From: Actinomadura graeca
Lineage (GTDB): Bacteria; Actinomycetota; Actinomycetes; Streptosporangiales; Streptosporangiaceae
Direction: 5' to 3'
NCBI RefSeq assembly: GCF_019175365.1
Contig: NZ_CP059572.1
Span: 5,766,001-5,830,000, forward strand
Length of the DNA stretch: 64,000 nt
This document shows, piece after piece, positions 39,086 through 47,666 of this stretch. The position numbers were made by a program, and so were the translations under genes. Below the pieces are notes generated by a model. That model was not told the DNA's origin, did no database searches, and saw only the letters and a program-made list of their open reading frames with translations. The first letter of the stretch is position 1. Each line of letters opens with the position of its first letter.

Positions 39086-40116
39086 CAAACCCGCTCCAAC
39101 GCGAAACCCGCCTTGATCCACTTACTCGACTCGACCGCGATGCCGACCACCCGGTCGCCCTGGTCGAGCAGGCGCAGCGCGGGCTCCAGCTGGAAGAACA
39201 GCAGCCCGTTGCCGCAGTTCCCGGTCTCCTCCACGCAGGCGATCTCCTCCGCCAGCGGCAGGTCCAGCCGTGCGCCGATGCGTTCGCTCATCCGGCCGGA
39301 GAGCTGCGGCGGCAGCACGTAGTCGACGTCGGACGCCTTCCAGCGCAGATCCGCCAGCAGCTCCTCAAGGATCTCCGCCGACATCCGCGGGACCGACTCC
39401 TCGATCGCCTTGTAGTCCTCCGCGACCGCCGCGCGCCGCGACTCCCGCTCGGCCAGGCCGAACCACTCGACCGTCTGGCCCGCGGCGCGGCCCCGCCCGG
39501 TGAACCTGGTCAGCACCCGGCGGACCGCCACCGAGCCGGGCGGCGCGTCCGCGGTGAGCACCGCCGCCCCGGCGCCGTCGCCGAACAGCACCACGTTCAC
39601 CAGCTCCGCGGGCGCCATGGCGCGCAGGTCGGCACCGAGGTCGAAATGCTTGGCGCAGCTGTCGCCCGCGATGACCAGGGCCGTGCGGTGCCCGCCCGCG
39701 AGCAGCGCGTGCCGGGCCACCTCCAGCGCCTGGACGGCACCCGAGCAGCCGCTCTGCAACTGGTAGGTCGGGATCCCGTCGATCCCCAGCCGGTCGGCGA
39801 TGACGTTGACCGTCGTCGGCATGAGGGTGTCGGGCGTCGCCGTCCCCATCACCACCACGTCGACGTCGGCGGCCCGGAGCCCGGCGGCGTCCAGCGCCCG
39901 CCGCGCCGCCCGCTCGCCCAGATCGGCGAGCGTGGACCGGATCTCGCCGGTGCCGAGATCGACCGACAGATGCCGGGTCCGGGTGCCGATGAAGACCTCG
40001 ACCCACTGCTCCCACAGCGCGTCCATGCCGAAACGCCCGGCGAGCTCTGCGTTGGTCACCGGCGGGCCGGGCAACGCCGTCCCGGCCGACAGGATACGGA
40101 TGTCCGACGCGTCCAT
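39085..40116 (-). CDS. KASIII/FabH-like tetronate-forming synthase (AbyA1-like)
   Basis: 343 residues. The start is ATG 40116 rather than the longer frame to 40176, because AGGGGAGGA sits 7 bases upstream. It has a thiolase fold with catalytic Cys124 in QSGCSGAVQA and Asn300 in ETGNCGNG. At the place of the FabH PHQxN histidine the protein reads LPPQLSG, so His is replaced by Pro270. The C-terminal GGGFTWG loop of FabH is replaced by ESSKWIKAG. In tetronate pathways this family joins glyceryl-ACP to the beta-ketoacyl chain by one C-C and one C-O bond, releasing the polyketide as a hydroxymethyl-tetronate. It is the first gene of the operon and is probably driven by the promoter at 40163-40193. 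Confidence 0.92.
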   Translation of the reverse strand: MDASDIRILSAGTALPGPPVTNAELAGRFGMDALWEQWVEVFIGTRTRHLSVDLGTGEIRSTLADLGERAARRALDAAGLRAADVDVVVMGTATPDTLMPTTVNVIADRLGIDGIPTYQLQSGCSGAVQALEVARHALLAGGHRTALVIAGDSCAKHFDLGADLRAMAPAELVNVVLFGDGAGAAVLTADAPPGSVAVRRVLTRFTGRGRAAGQTVEWFGLAERESRRAAVAEDYKAIEESVPRMSAEILEELLADLRWKASDVDYVLPPQLSGRMSERIGARLDLPLAEEIACVEETGNCGNGLLFFQLEPALRLLDQGDRVVGIAVESSKWIKAGFALERV

Positions 40117-40162
40117 CCCCGGTTCCTCCCCTGGGGTCGAACAGGCTTGCGCATCGCCGCAC

Positions 40163-40193
40163 ATCCTGTCCGGCACGCCTAAACGTGACCTAA
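40163..40193 (-). promoter_or_regulatory. Candidate activator-dependent promoter of the tetronate operon (SARP-like heptamer repeat)
   Basis: On the minus strand TTAGGTC (40193-40187) and TTAGGCG (40182-40176) form a direct heptamer repeat with an 11-base period. CAGGAT (40168-40163) follows 7 bases later as a possible -10. Direct heptamer repeats with ~11-base spacing about 8 bases before the -10 are the known arrangement for SARP activators. No SARP gene is in the window; the only nearby regulator is the LAL protein. The site is inferred from spacing alone. Confidence 0.4.
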
Positions 40194-40231
40194 GAGCCCC
40201 CCGGGACGGACGCCCGGCCGGGCCCGGCGAT

Positions 40232-40307
40232 CAGCCGGACCCCGCCATCGGCCGGGCTCCGCCGGACGTCCGTCAGCCGGACTCGGCCATCAGCCGGACT
40301 CGGCCAT
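40232..40307. repeat. 17-base direct repeat around the LAL stop codon
   Basis: CAGCCGGACTCGGCCAT occurs at 40274-40290 and again immediately at 40291-40307, with a diverged copy (CAGCCGGACCCCGCCAT) at 40232-40248. The duplicated unit encodes the last residues of the regulator (LMAES), so a second copy of its C-terminal codons lies just past the stop. Confidence 0.85.
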
Positions 40308-43160
40308 CAGCCGCGCGAGCGCCGCCCGCGAGCTGATGCTGAGCTTGCGGTAGATGCGCGTCAGATGGACGTCGACCGTCCGCGGGCTCAGGGAGAGCGC
40401 GGCGGCGATCTCGCGGGTCCGCAGCCCGGTCCCCGCGATGCCGGCGATCTCACGCTCCCGCTCGGTGAGGACGGACAGGTCCGCGTGTGGCGCCGCCTCG
40501 GCGGTGCAGGTGTCGAGATCCCGCAGCAGCCGCTCCGCCGCCTCCGCCGCCCGGTCGGCGCCGCAGCGGCGTGCCAGCTCCCGGGCCAGGACGAGGTTGG
40601 AGCGCGGCTCGTGGCGTGGGACGTCCCGGGAGAGGTCGTGCGCGGCCAGCAGGAGCGCCCTCGACTGCGCGTGGATCATCCCGGCCTCGGAGAAGAGGTC
40701 GGCGGCCTCCTGATAGGCCGCGGCGGCCTCCGCGGAGCGCCCCTCGTGCTTCAGCATCATGGCCCGCGCCACCCGCGCGTAGGCGCGCGGCGACGGCAGG
40801 TCGAGCCCCGCCGCCTCCTCCTCGGCGAGGTCCGCGCACTTCGGGAGCGGCTCGCCGACGGCCAGCGACGCCGCGAGGATCAGCGTCAGGGCCTGCACCC
40901 GCTGGAACGGCGGGATGCGCGGCAGGTCGCTGCCGCCCCCGGCGTCGAGCAGCAGGATCATGGACCGCCGCGGGCCGCCGTCGTACCAGGCCGCGGCCGC
41001 CACCGCGATCGCCCCCGCCATGCTCCAGAAGAAGTCCCGCGAGCGCAGGATGAAGAACGCCTGCTCCGCCAGGCGCACCGCCGTCTCGCTGACCCCCTCG
41101 CCGGTGCCCTCGGCCATGGCGAGCGACTCCAGCGCCAGCGCCAGGCCGGACAGGTGCTCGGCGTTGAAGCGCTCGGCCAGCTCCCGCGCCTCCACGGCCG
41201 TCCGCCGCGCGTCCGCCAGGTGCCCGGTGTGCCGGTGGACGTTGCCCAGGCCGAGGAGCATGGCCGGGAGCATGAAGCTGCGTCCGAACTTGCGCGCGAT
41301 GTCCATGCCGCGGGCGAAGTGCCGCTGGGAGTCCTGGAAGAGCCCCGCCAGGGTCTCGGCCCACCCGAGCAGCCCCAGGTACTCGGGGCGGGTCGCCAGC
41401 TCCGCGTCCGACAGCCGGTCGATGTACTCCGACCCCGCGGCGAGCGAGGCGCGGGCCGTAGGAACACTGTTGAACGCGTCGCAGAGCCCGTTGAGGACCA
41501 GGGCGCCCGCCTCGGCCACCCGGTCCCCGTGCCGCCGCGCCAGCCGCACGGCGGACTTCACCTGCTCGCAGCTCGGCATCTGCCCGTCGAACGCGCCGAT
41601 GATCCCGTGCTCGATCAGCAGGGTCGCCGCCTCGGCGGGCGGGTTCTCGCAGGTGAGGATGGTGTCCAGCTCGCCCGCGAGCAGCGCCCGCGCCTCCGCG
41701 AAATGCCCGAGCAGGCATTCGATCACCGCGCAGAACGCCACCGTCGAGGCACGCAGGTCGCGGTGATCGTCACCGACCGCCCGCAGCACCTGGTGGAGCA
41801 GGTCGCGGCTCTCCGACAGGCGTCCGGCCAGGCCCAGCGTCCGGCTGCGCAACAGCAGCAGCTCGATCCGCTTGCGCGGCTCCATCCGTCCCTCGGGGAA
41901 CGCCTGGAGCGCGACCTCCAGCCAGTGCGACGCCCGCTCGGGGTCGGTGAGCAGGGCTTCTTCGGCGGCCCTCGTCAGGATGTCCAGGTCCGGCGTCTCG
42001 GCGCGGGCGATCGAGCGCTCGACGTGCACGGCCTGCTCCGCCGTGGACGCCCCGCGCTTGGCCAGCGCCGTGAGCGCCTTGCGGTGGGCGCACAGCCGCC
42101 AGGTCAGGTCGGCGTTCGCGTAGACGACCCACCGCATGATCGGATGCCGGAACGTGAAGCCCGCGCCGCCGTTGGCGGGACGCAGCACGTCCCGGGCGAT
42201 GAGCGCGTCGACCGCCTTCTCGACCTCGCCCGGGCCGATCTCCGCGACCTCGATCAGGGTGTCCATCACGCAGTGCTCTCCCAGCACCGCCGCGGCCGCC
42301 GCGACGAACGACTCCCGCGTGTCCAGCGCGGCGATCTCCCCCAGCAGCAGGCCCGACAGGTGCGCCGGGGGGTCGCCGGACGGCAGGCCGCCGTTGAGCG
42401 CGTGGCCGTCGGCGGCCAGCGCCGACAGGTACAGCGGGACACCCCCGCTGGCCATGTGCAGTTCCGCGAGCCTCGGCTCCCCGCAGGGCATGCCGAGCAG
42501 CCGCGCCGACTGCTCCAGCGACAGCGGCCCCAGTTCGATCCGCGTCACCGAGCCCAGCTCGATACCGTGCGCGAGGGTGCCGCGCAGCCGCGGGGACGCC
42601 TGCCGCGGCCGGTGCACGATCATGATCAGCAGCGGGCCGTCCACCGGCCGCCGGACGAGGTAGTCGATCAGCTCGACCGACTCGGCGTCGGCCCAGTGGA
42701 AGTCCTCGATGACCAGGACGACCTTCTCCGACAGCCCCCCGAGCAGGGTGCGTATCGAGAACGACAGCCGGTAGCGGTGCCAGGCCGCCGGCCGCTCGGA
42801 CTCGGCGCACCCGGTCTGCGGGCGCGTCACGACCTTGCCGATCAGGTTGCGGTCGTCGGCGGGCAGGCGCAGGAGCCGCTCGGTGATCGGCCTCGCCGCC
42901 AGCAGATGGGCGAACACCTGGTACGGGATGCCCTGCTCGAACTCGGTGCAGCGGGTGTGGAACACCCCGAAACCGCGGCGATGCGCCTCGCCCATCATCT
43001 CGGCGAGCAGCCGGGTCTTGCCGATCCCCGGCTCTCCCACCAGCTCGATGATCTGGCCCTGCCCCTGGTCGAGCGCGTCGAGCGCGCCGTGCAGCCGCCG
43101 CGTCTCGCCGTGCCGGACGACTTCCGATCGTGATCGCGCTATGGATTGTGTACGGCCCAT
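40290..43160 (-). CDS. LAL-family LuxR transcriptional regulator, likely cluster-specific activator
   Basis: 956 residues. The P-loop is GEPGIGKT (residues 42-49), a Walker B-like VVLVIEDFHWAD follows, and there is a long helical/TPR-like middle. The C-terminal LuxR helix-turn-helix is TEREREIAGIAG...TREIAAALSLSPRTVDVHL. The start is ATG 43160; a TTG one codon earlier (43163) has better spacing (8 bases) from GGGAGG. LAL regulators commonly control polyketide clusters, and two (AbyH, AbyI) occur in the abyssomicin locus. Here it is the outermost gene of the cluster, 173 bases upstream of the tetronate operon on the same strand. Direct binding to the operon promoter is not shown. Confidence 0.95.
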   Translation of the reverse strand: MGRTQSIARSRSEVVRHGETRRLHGALDALDQGQGQIIELVGEPGIGKTRLLAEMMGEAHRRGFGVFHTRCTEFEQGIPYQVFAHLLAARPITERLLRLPADDRNLIGKVVTRPQTGCAESERPAAWHRYRLSFSIRTLLGGLSEKVVLVIEDFHWADAESVELIDYLVRRPVDGPLLIMIVHRPRQASPRLRGTLAHGIELGSVTRIELGPLSLEQSARLLGMPCGEPRLAELHMASGGVPLYLSALAADGHALNGGLPSGDPPAHLSGLLLGEIAALDTRESFVAAAAAVLGEHCVMDTLIEVAEIGPGEVEKAVDALIARDVLRPANGGAGFTFRHPIMRWVVYANADLTWRLCAHRKALTALAKRGASTAEQAVHVERSIARAETPDLDILTRAAEEALLTDPERASHWLEVALQAFPEGRMEPRKRIELLLLRSRTLGLAGRLSESRDLLHQVLRAVGDDHRDLRASTVAFCAVIECLLGHFAEARALLAGELDTILTCENPPAEAATLLIEHGIIGAFDGQMPSCEQVKSAVRLARRHGDRVAEAGALVLNGLCDAFNSVPTARASLAAGSEYIDRLSDAELATRPEYLGLLGWAETLAGLFQDSQRHFARGMDIARKFGRSFMLPAMLLGLGNVHRHTGHLADARRTAVEARELAERFNAEHLSGLALALESLAMAEGTGEGVSETAVRLAEQAFFILRSRDFFWSMAGAIAVAAAAWYDGGPRRSMILLLDAGGGSDLPRIPPFQRVQALTLILAASLAVGEPLPKCADLAEEEAAGLDLPSPRAYARVARAMMLKHEGRSAEAAAAYQEAADLFSEAGMIHAQSRALLLAAHDLSRDVPRHEPRSNLVLARELARRCGADRAAEAAERLLRDLDTCTAEAAPHADLSVLTEREREIAGIAGTGLRTREIAAALSLSPRTVDVHLTRIYRKLSISSRAALARLMAESG

Positions 43161-44335
43161 CAATGAAAAGACCTCCCATGTGCGAGCCGCGGCACGGTTC
43201 TGGCAGGAGTTAATGATCGCGGTCTTGTCCGCAACGCTTACACGGAAAATCGGTCCTGGGTCGCCCGGCGGTCGGAGTGGGCCCTCTTTCTTCGCAGCAC
43301 ACGCACAACAATTCTCGGCAATGCCGATGGAACGTCACAACGCTTGTCCCAACGTCTCTGGCGGCTTCTTCCGGGGGAGAGTGACGGAGCGGCGCTCGTT
43401 ACCGTTAATCCTACGCGCAAGCCGTCCGCCGCCCCCGGAAGGGAACCGGCCCGCCGATGCATCGGGTGACCGGGAAGTAGCACATTGTGACGTCCTCGGT
43501 CTTTGTCTTATGTCGCGCCTTATCAGGGAAGTGGCACGTGTGAACTGGTTATTCGTCAGAAGCCCGGCTTTCGCCGTCCGCATCCCGGCACGCGCGCGTC
43601 GTCCGTACGCCTGCGGATGGCCGTTACCGGTCAACTCGAAGCCCCCGGAAGGATGACGTCATCGCGGGCGTCCCCGTACCTCCCTCGTCGCGCCCACCCG
43701 TTCTCGGTCGATCACGTAACGGGATTTCGGACATGTCCCGGACCCGGTCTGCGACGCGTGGCACTCGCCCGGGCCGCCGCAAGATCAGCCCGACACCGTC
43801 CTGGAAGGGAACCGTCGAAGGAATCCGAGAGAGTCATGTTGTCCGGCTGGGCACCCGCGGCCCAGGACCCCGCGCCACCGGGACCGATCAGGAAGCGGAG
43901 ACCGTGCCGGAGAGTCACGGGTCTGTCCCCCCAAGCGCCCACCCGCAGAAAACTCTCGTAGACAGACCCAACAGATATGCGCCACCAGCTTGGCGCCGAC
44001 AAAACGTGCATCCCCCGAAGCCGCCGCCTTTTACTTTGCGCAACCCTTCAAACGCGCGCCTGGCCGGCGCCCGCCGCCCACCGGCATCACGTGCGGGCTC
44101 GCGCAAAGCCGTGTCGAGGACGGTGTCCGCGCTGTCGGCCTGATCAGCCGACGGATCCCCGCATCGGCTAGGAGCGGACCACCCGGCATGACGCCATTCA
44201 CCACGACCGTGGCGCACGACACCTCCAGCCGGCCCCGACGACTCCCATGCAACGGCGCCGAGTCCCACACCGAGGACCCGGCACAAGCATGGAACGCCGA
44301 CACCGGCCCACCGCTTACCTCACCCCGAAACAGGC
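43161..44335. other. Gene-poor stretch at the right border of the PKS locus
   Basis: About 1.2 kb with lower GC in places and only short frames lacking third-position bias or a recognisable motif. It includes the leader of the LAL regulator (GGGAGG at ~43170). I see no transposase, tRNA or other RNA signature. It probably marks the end of the biosynthetic locus. Confidence 0.5.
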
Positions 44336-45007
44336 TTAGGCGGTCAGGGCCTGGTCGATCGGGGTCCGTCCGCCGACCAGAACGTAGGCGCGTCCGGCGG
44401 TGTAGGGCCGGTCGAGGAGCGCGGCGAGCACGGCGGCCACGTCGTCCCTCGGAACCGGGTCGAACCTGGGGACCGCACTGCCGACCGTTTGCCCGACGGT
44501 GAGCAGGACGGTGCCGGTCCCGGGGTCGTCGGTGAGCACGCCGGGTCTCAGCAACGTCCAGTCGAGCCCGTCACGGGTCATGATCTCCCGTTCGGCGGCG
44601 CGCTTGGCCCGCAGATAGGTGGCGTACCCCTCGCCGATGTCGGGATTGTCGGCACAGCCCACATTGATGGAGCTGACGTGCAGGAACCGTCGCACACCAG
44701 CCTGTTCCGCCGCGTCCATGAGCAACACGGGGGCGGCCCGGTTCACGGCGTCCTTACGTGCCGCGTCAGCGCCGTCGCCCGACCCAGCCGCGAAGACGGC
44801 GGCTTCGGCACCGGCGAGGGCGGCGGCCACCTCCTCGACGGTGGCACGCTCAAGGTCGAGCACCACGGCCTCACCGCCCGCCTGCCTGACATCGCCGACA
44901 TGGCCGGGATTGCGCACGATGCCCACAACGGCGTCGCCGCGTCCGGCCAGAAGCCGGGTCAGCCGGAGTGCGACCTTGCCATGGCCGCCCGCGATGACGA
45001 TCCTCAT
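44336..45007 (-). CDS. NAD(P)-binding (NmrA/atypical SDR-like) protein
   Basis: 223 residues starting at ATG 45007. The N-terminal Rossmann dinucleotide loop reads IAGGHGKVALRLTRLLAGRG. Later segments AVFAAGSGDG, FLHVSSINVG and WTLLRPGVLTDD match atypical short-chain dehydrogenases with an NAD(P)H-binding NmrA-like fold. The classical YxxxK pair is replaced by YATYLRAKRAAE, which keeps a Tyr and Lys in a plausible place. It could be an epimerase, a quinone/flavin reductase or a redox sensor. It is separated from the PKS locus by more than 1 kb, so a role there is not supported. Confidence 0.85.
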   Translation of the reverse strand: MRIVIAGGHGKVALRLTRLLAGRGDAVVGIVRNPGHVGDVRQAGGEAVVLDLERATVEEVAAALAGAEAAVFAAGSGDGADAARKDAVNRAAPVLLMDAAEQAGVRRFLHVSSINVGCADNPDIGEGYATYLRAKRAAEREIMTRDGLDWTLLRPGVLTDDPGTGTVLLTVGQTVGSAVPRFDPVPRDDVAAVLAALLDRPYTAGRAYVLVGGRTPIDQALTA

Positions 45008-45487
45008 ACCGCTCCAAGAAGCCGATCACAGTGTGGCAGGCCACCCTAAACGCCCAGACCCCGCCAGCTCCCGATCGGGACCTGCAAGCCCTCCGGAAAG
45101 CCGCCGTGCAGCGGCTGGTGATCGTGGCAGGCCCACCTGGTCTACAGGTCTGGTCGGATCAATGCTGTCCTCAGTCAGCTTCCTGGCCCCGGCTGGAGTT
45201 TCTCCGGCAAATGCGGGCTGCCAGCCAGCCAGCGCGGTCGGCGGGCCTCCAGTTCCACTCGTACTAGCCGACTCGCGCACGGTGCATCCTTTTGGCCGCG
45301 ATGAGTTCGTGTACTCGACCGATCGAGTCAGTAATCCTGCGCTTGGAACGAAGCCGGTGGGTTGCGACGTCGGGTGGCCGAGTCGGCTTTGACGTTGCAT
45401 GAGGATTCGGGCCGTCGTGCTGGCGATGCCGGGCTTCAGGGTTGGAGGTCGTTGCGGTTGGGGCTGGCCGACGCTCTTGCGAGTGGG
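45008..45487. other. Intergenic stretch without a recognisable gene
   Basis: About 480 bases. A 100-residue frame on the minus strand (45264-45566) overlaps the end of the TraR/DksA-like gene and has no recognisable domain. I see no RNA gene or clear terminator. Confidence 0.4.
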
Positions 45488-45838
45488 TCAGGTGTTCGCG
45501 CAGGCGAAGCAGGTACGGGTGGACGGCCGGGCGGCCAGGCGTTCCGCCCCGACCTGGCCGCCGCACTGTTCGCAGGTTCCGTAGGTGCCCTCACTGAGCC
45601 GGAGTAGCGCGGCCTCTATGTCGGCCAGGCGTGCGCGGGCCCGGACCAACGATGTCTCGACCTGGGCGCGTTCAAATGCGATGGTGGCGCCTTCCGGGTC
45701 GTGCTCGTCGTCCGCATTGGCCTGAGCCGAAGCCTCAACGACACCGTCCCAGTCCCCGCTCAAGGACGCCAGAAGCTCCAGCGTGCTGGCACGGTCAGCG
45801 ATCAGGCGTTCCTTTGCGGTCGCCATATCAGTCACCAT
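45488..45838 (-). CDS. TraR/DksA-type C4 zinc-finger protein
   Basis: 116 residues from ATG 45838 (MVTDMATAKERL); ATG 45826 is a possible alternative. A helical hairpin (ERLIADRASTLELL... and VETSLVRARARLADIEAAL) precedes the C-terminal zinc finger, with CEQC and CFAC pairs separated by about 17 residues, as in TraR/DksA and RNA-polymerase-binding DksA-like proteins. In actinomycetes such small proteins are common and mostly uncharacterised. Binding to the RNA polymerase secondary channel is a family-based guess. Confidence 0.87.
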   Translation of the reverse strand: MVTDMATAKERLIADRASTLELLASLSGDWDGVVEASAQANADDEHDPEGATIAFERAQVETSLVRARARLADIEAALLRLSEGTYGTCEQCGGQVGAERLAARPSTRTCFACANT

Positions 45839-47031
45839 GCCCCCCACGCTTCTTCCCGGACGCGACGCCGTGCTGCCTGCGAGCACGCGCTCATGGTCAG
45901 CACAACCGCAGGGCACCCAGGCTGTGTTCCCGGGTTCCCCGGCACCCGGCTACGTCCATGACTCAGCAGGACGCGCTGCTCAGGCTGTTGAAGACCGGTT
46001 CGTGCTGATCATCACCGTGGATCAGGAGTGAGAGACCACCCAAGGCCCCGGCGGGCGATCGCATGCGGCGGGATACCGAAGACAGGTCCTCTGGGGCGCG
46101 GCGGATGATCCTGGGGAAGTTGCAGATCGAGACGGATGCCGCCGACTCCGTCCCCATGCAGCGCACGCGGGTACTCATCGGAGCGGGCCTCATCACTGTC
46201 GACCTTGTTCAGGTCCCGCCAGCAGGGGGCCGCCCTCGTCCACGGTGGCGTCAGACGGAATGGTGGCGTTCCTCTCGGCCGCCTGCCGCGTGCCGCGTGC
46301 CGCCAGCAGTCTGCTGGTCGGCGACCCGGCCGCTGATGACCTCCGGCGCGTTGCCGCCGTGGCGGCGGGGCGGCCGACCCCCGGTCAGCTCGGAGATCGT
46401 CGCCATCTGATCATTGCCCGGCCACCGGGAACGTGCCGCCGTCTTCTGCGCCGCATCCGCCAGACCAGTACATCGCCACCACCGCCACCCCGGGCCGCGC
46501 TGTCACCCGCCTCACCTGCTGAAACCACCCACCACACGGCCGCGCAGACCCGAGCTCGGTACATGTCTCCGCACCGGCGGCAGATAACCGCATCAGCCGC
46601 TCCCCGAAAATCTGTGCCCACCGAGGTAGATATTCGCGGCGGAGTGGGGTAGTCTTCCTGACATCGAAGAGGAACAAGTCCATGAGACGTGGCAGATGAC
46701 GAACTGCCCGCACGGATGGATGACGCGGGCCAGACGTGCCGAGGTCAACGCAGTGAAAGGGACCCCGGCAGCTGGCCGCGCGGCTGGCGGCCGACAGGTC
46801 GCCGGCGATGTGAAGGCAAGTGGTAACGCAGGTAGGGAAGATACGGAAGGAGGTCGTCGGCACCATCGGGATCGCCCGTCGCAGGCTCGAATCACGCCGC
46901 GCGGGTACCGCAGCCCCACAGATTGGACGGTGGTCTACGGTCACGCATCCGCGATCCCCGCGCCCCCGCCTCCGGCGGCTGGCGTGGAAGCTAACCGGCC
47001 GCAGCGCCGGATAGATGGTGTTGTACCTCAT
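45839..47031. other. Long gene-poor stretch
   Basis: About 1.2 kb with several short frames on both strands but none with convincing codon bias, start site or known motif. I cannot name a remnant here. It ends at the strong hairpin before the MerR-like gene. Confidence 0.4.
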
Positions 47032-47060
47032 GGCCCCGGCGCCGCTTTGGCGCCGGGGCC
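47032..47060. terminator. Perfect 12-bp hairpin upstream of the MerR-like gene
   Basis: GGCCCCGGCGCC (47032-47043) and GGCGCCGGGGCC (47049-47060) are exact reverse complements around a 5-base loop GCTTT. CGTCGTTTCCC follows. It is either a terminator of something to the left or an attenuator in the leader of the MerR-like gene, whose start is 57 bases downstream. Confidence 0.6.
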
Positions 47061-47116
47061 CGTCGTTTCCCCGGAACGCATCCGGCACGTACACCTATGA
47101 CACTACGGAAGGTTTT

Positions 47117-47509
47117 GTGAGAGCACCTCAACCGTCTGGGTTCGGCACCCACCCAGCACAGGAGGGCCCCGACACCGGGCTCGACAGCAGGCTGGACGAC
47201 AAGCTGGACGATGAGGACTACCCCGCCTACAGCATGGGCCGTGCCGCCGAAATCCTCGGCGTCACCCCGGGGTTCCTGCGCGGCCTGGACGTCGCCAAGC
47301 TGTTCGTCCCGCAACGCTCGCCCGGCGGTCACCGCCGCTACTCCCGGTACCAGCTGCGCTTGGCCCAACGCGCCCGCGACCTTGTCGACCAGGGCACCGC
47401 TCTGGAGGCGGCCTGCCGGATCATCATCCTGGAAGACCAGCTCGCCGAAGCCCAGCGCATCAACACCCAGCTCCAACAGCGCATCAGCCAGGACACCGAA
47501 CGGGACTGA
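47117..47509 (+). CDS. MerR-family helix-turn-helix regulator
   Basis: 130 residues from GTG 47117, preceded by GGAAGG four bases upstream; the frame is open back to 47015. The N-terminal ~38 residues are acidic and disordered. The winged helix reads YSMGRAAEILGVTPGFLR, then FVPQRSPGGHRRYSRYQL, the MerR recognition helix and wing. A short coiled coil (ILEDQLAEAQRINTQLQQRI) forms the C-terminus. There is no effector-binding domain, so it resembles the short MerR-like regulators with a heat-shock HspR-type layout. The target is unknown. The perfect hairpin in its leader suggests transcriptional attenuation or insulation. Confidence 0.88.
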   Translation: MRAPQPSGFGTHPAQEGPDTGLDSRLDDKLDDEDYPAYSMGRAAEILGVTPGFLRGLDVAKLFVPQRSPGGHRRYSRYQLRLAQRARDLVDQGTALEAACRIIILEDQLAEAQRINTQLQQRISQDTERD

Positions 47510-47666
47510 TCGGCCACGGCCGCCCGCACCAACACTTCCACCGACACCCCCGCCCCCTCGATCCTCGCGATATACGCGCTCGATCGAGTCCGCGTGCACG
47601 GCCGCGCAGGGCAACGTGCAGCACGAAACTGTCGCCCTACGGTCTCCCACTCCTGATCAAGGACAA

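Noticed and set aside
40365..43133. 922-residue plus-strand frame opposite the LAL regulator
   Set aside because: Antisense shadow of a clear regulator gene; composition is Arg/Gln/Pro-rich and without motifs.
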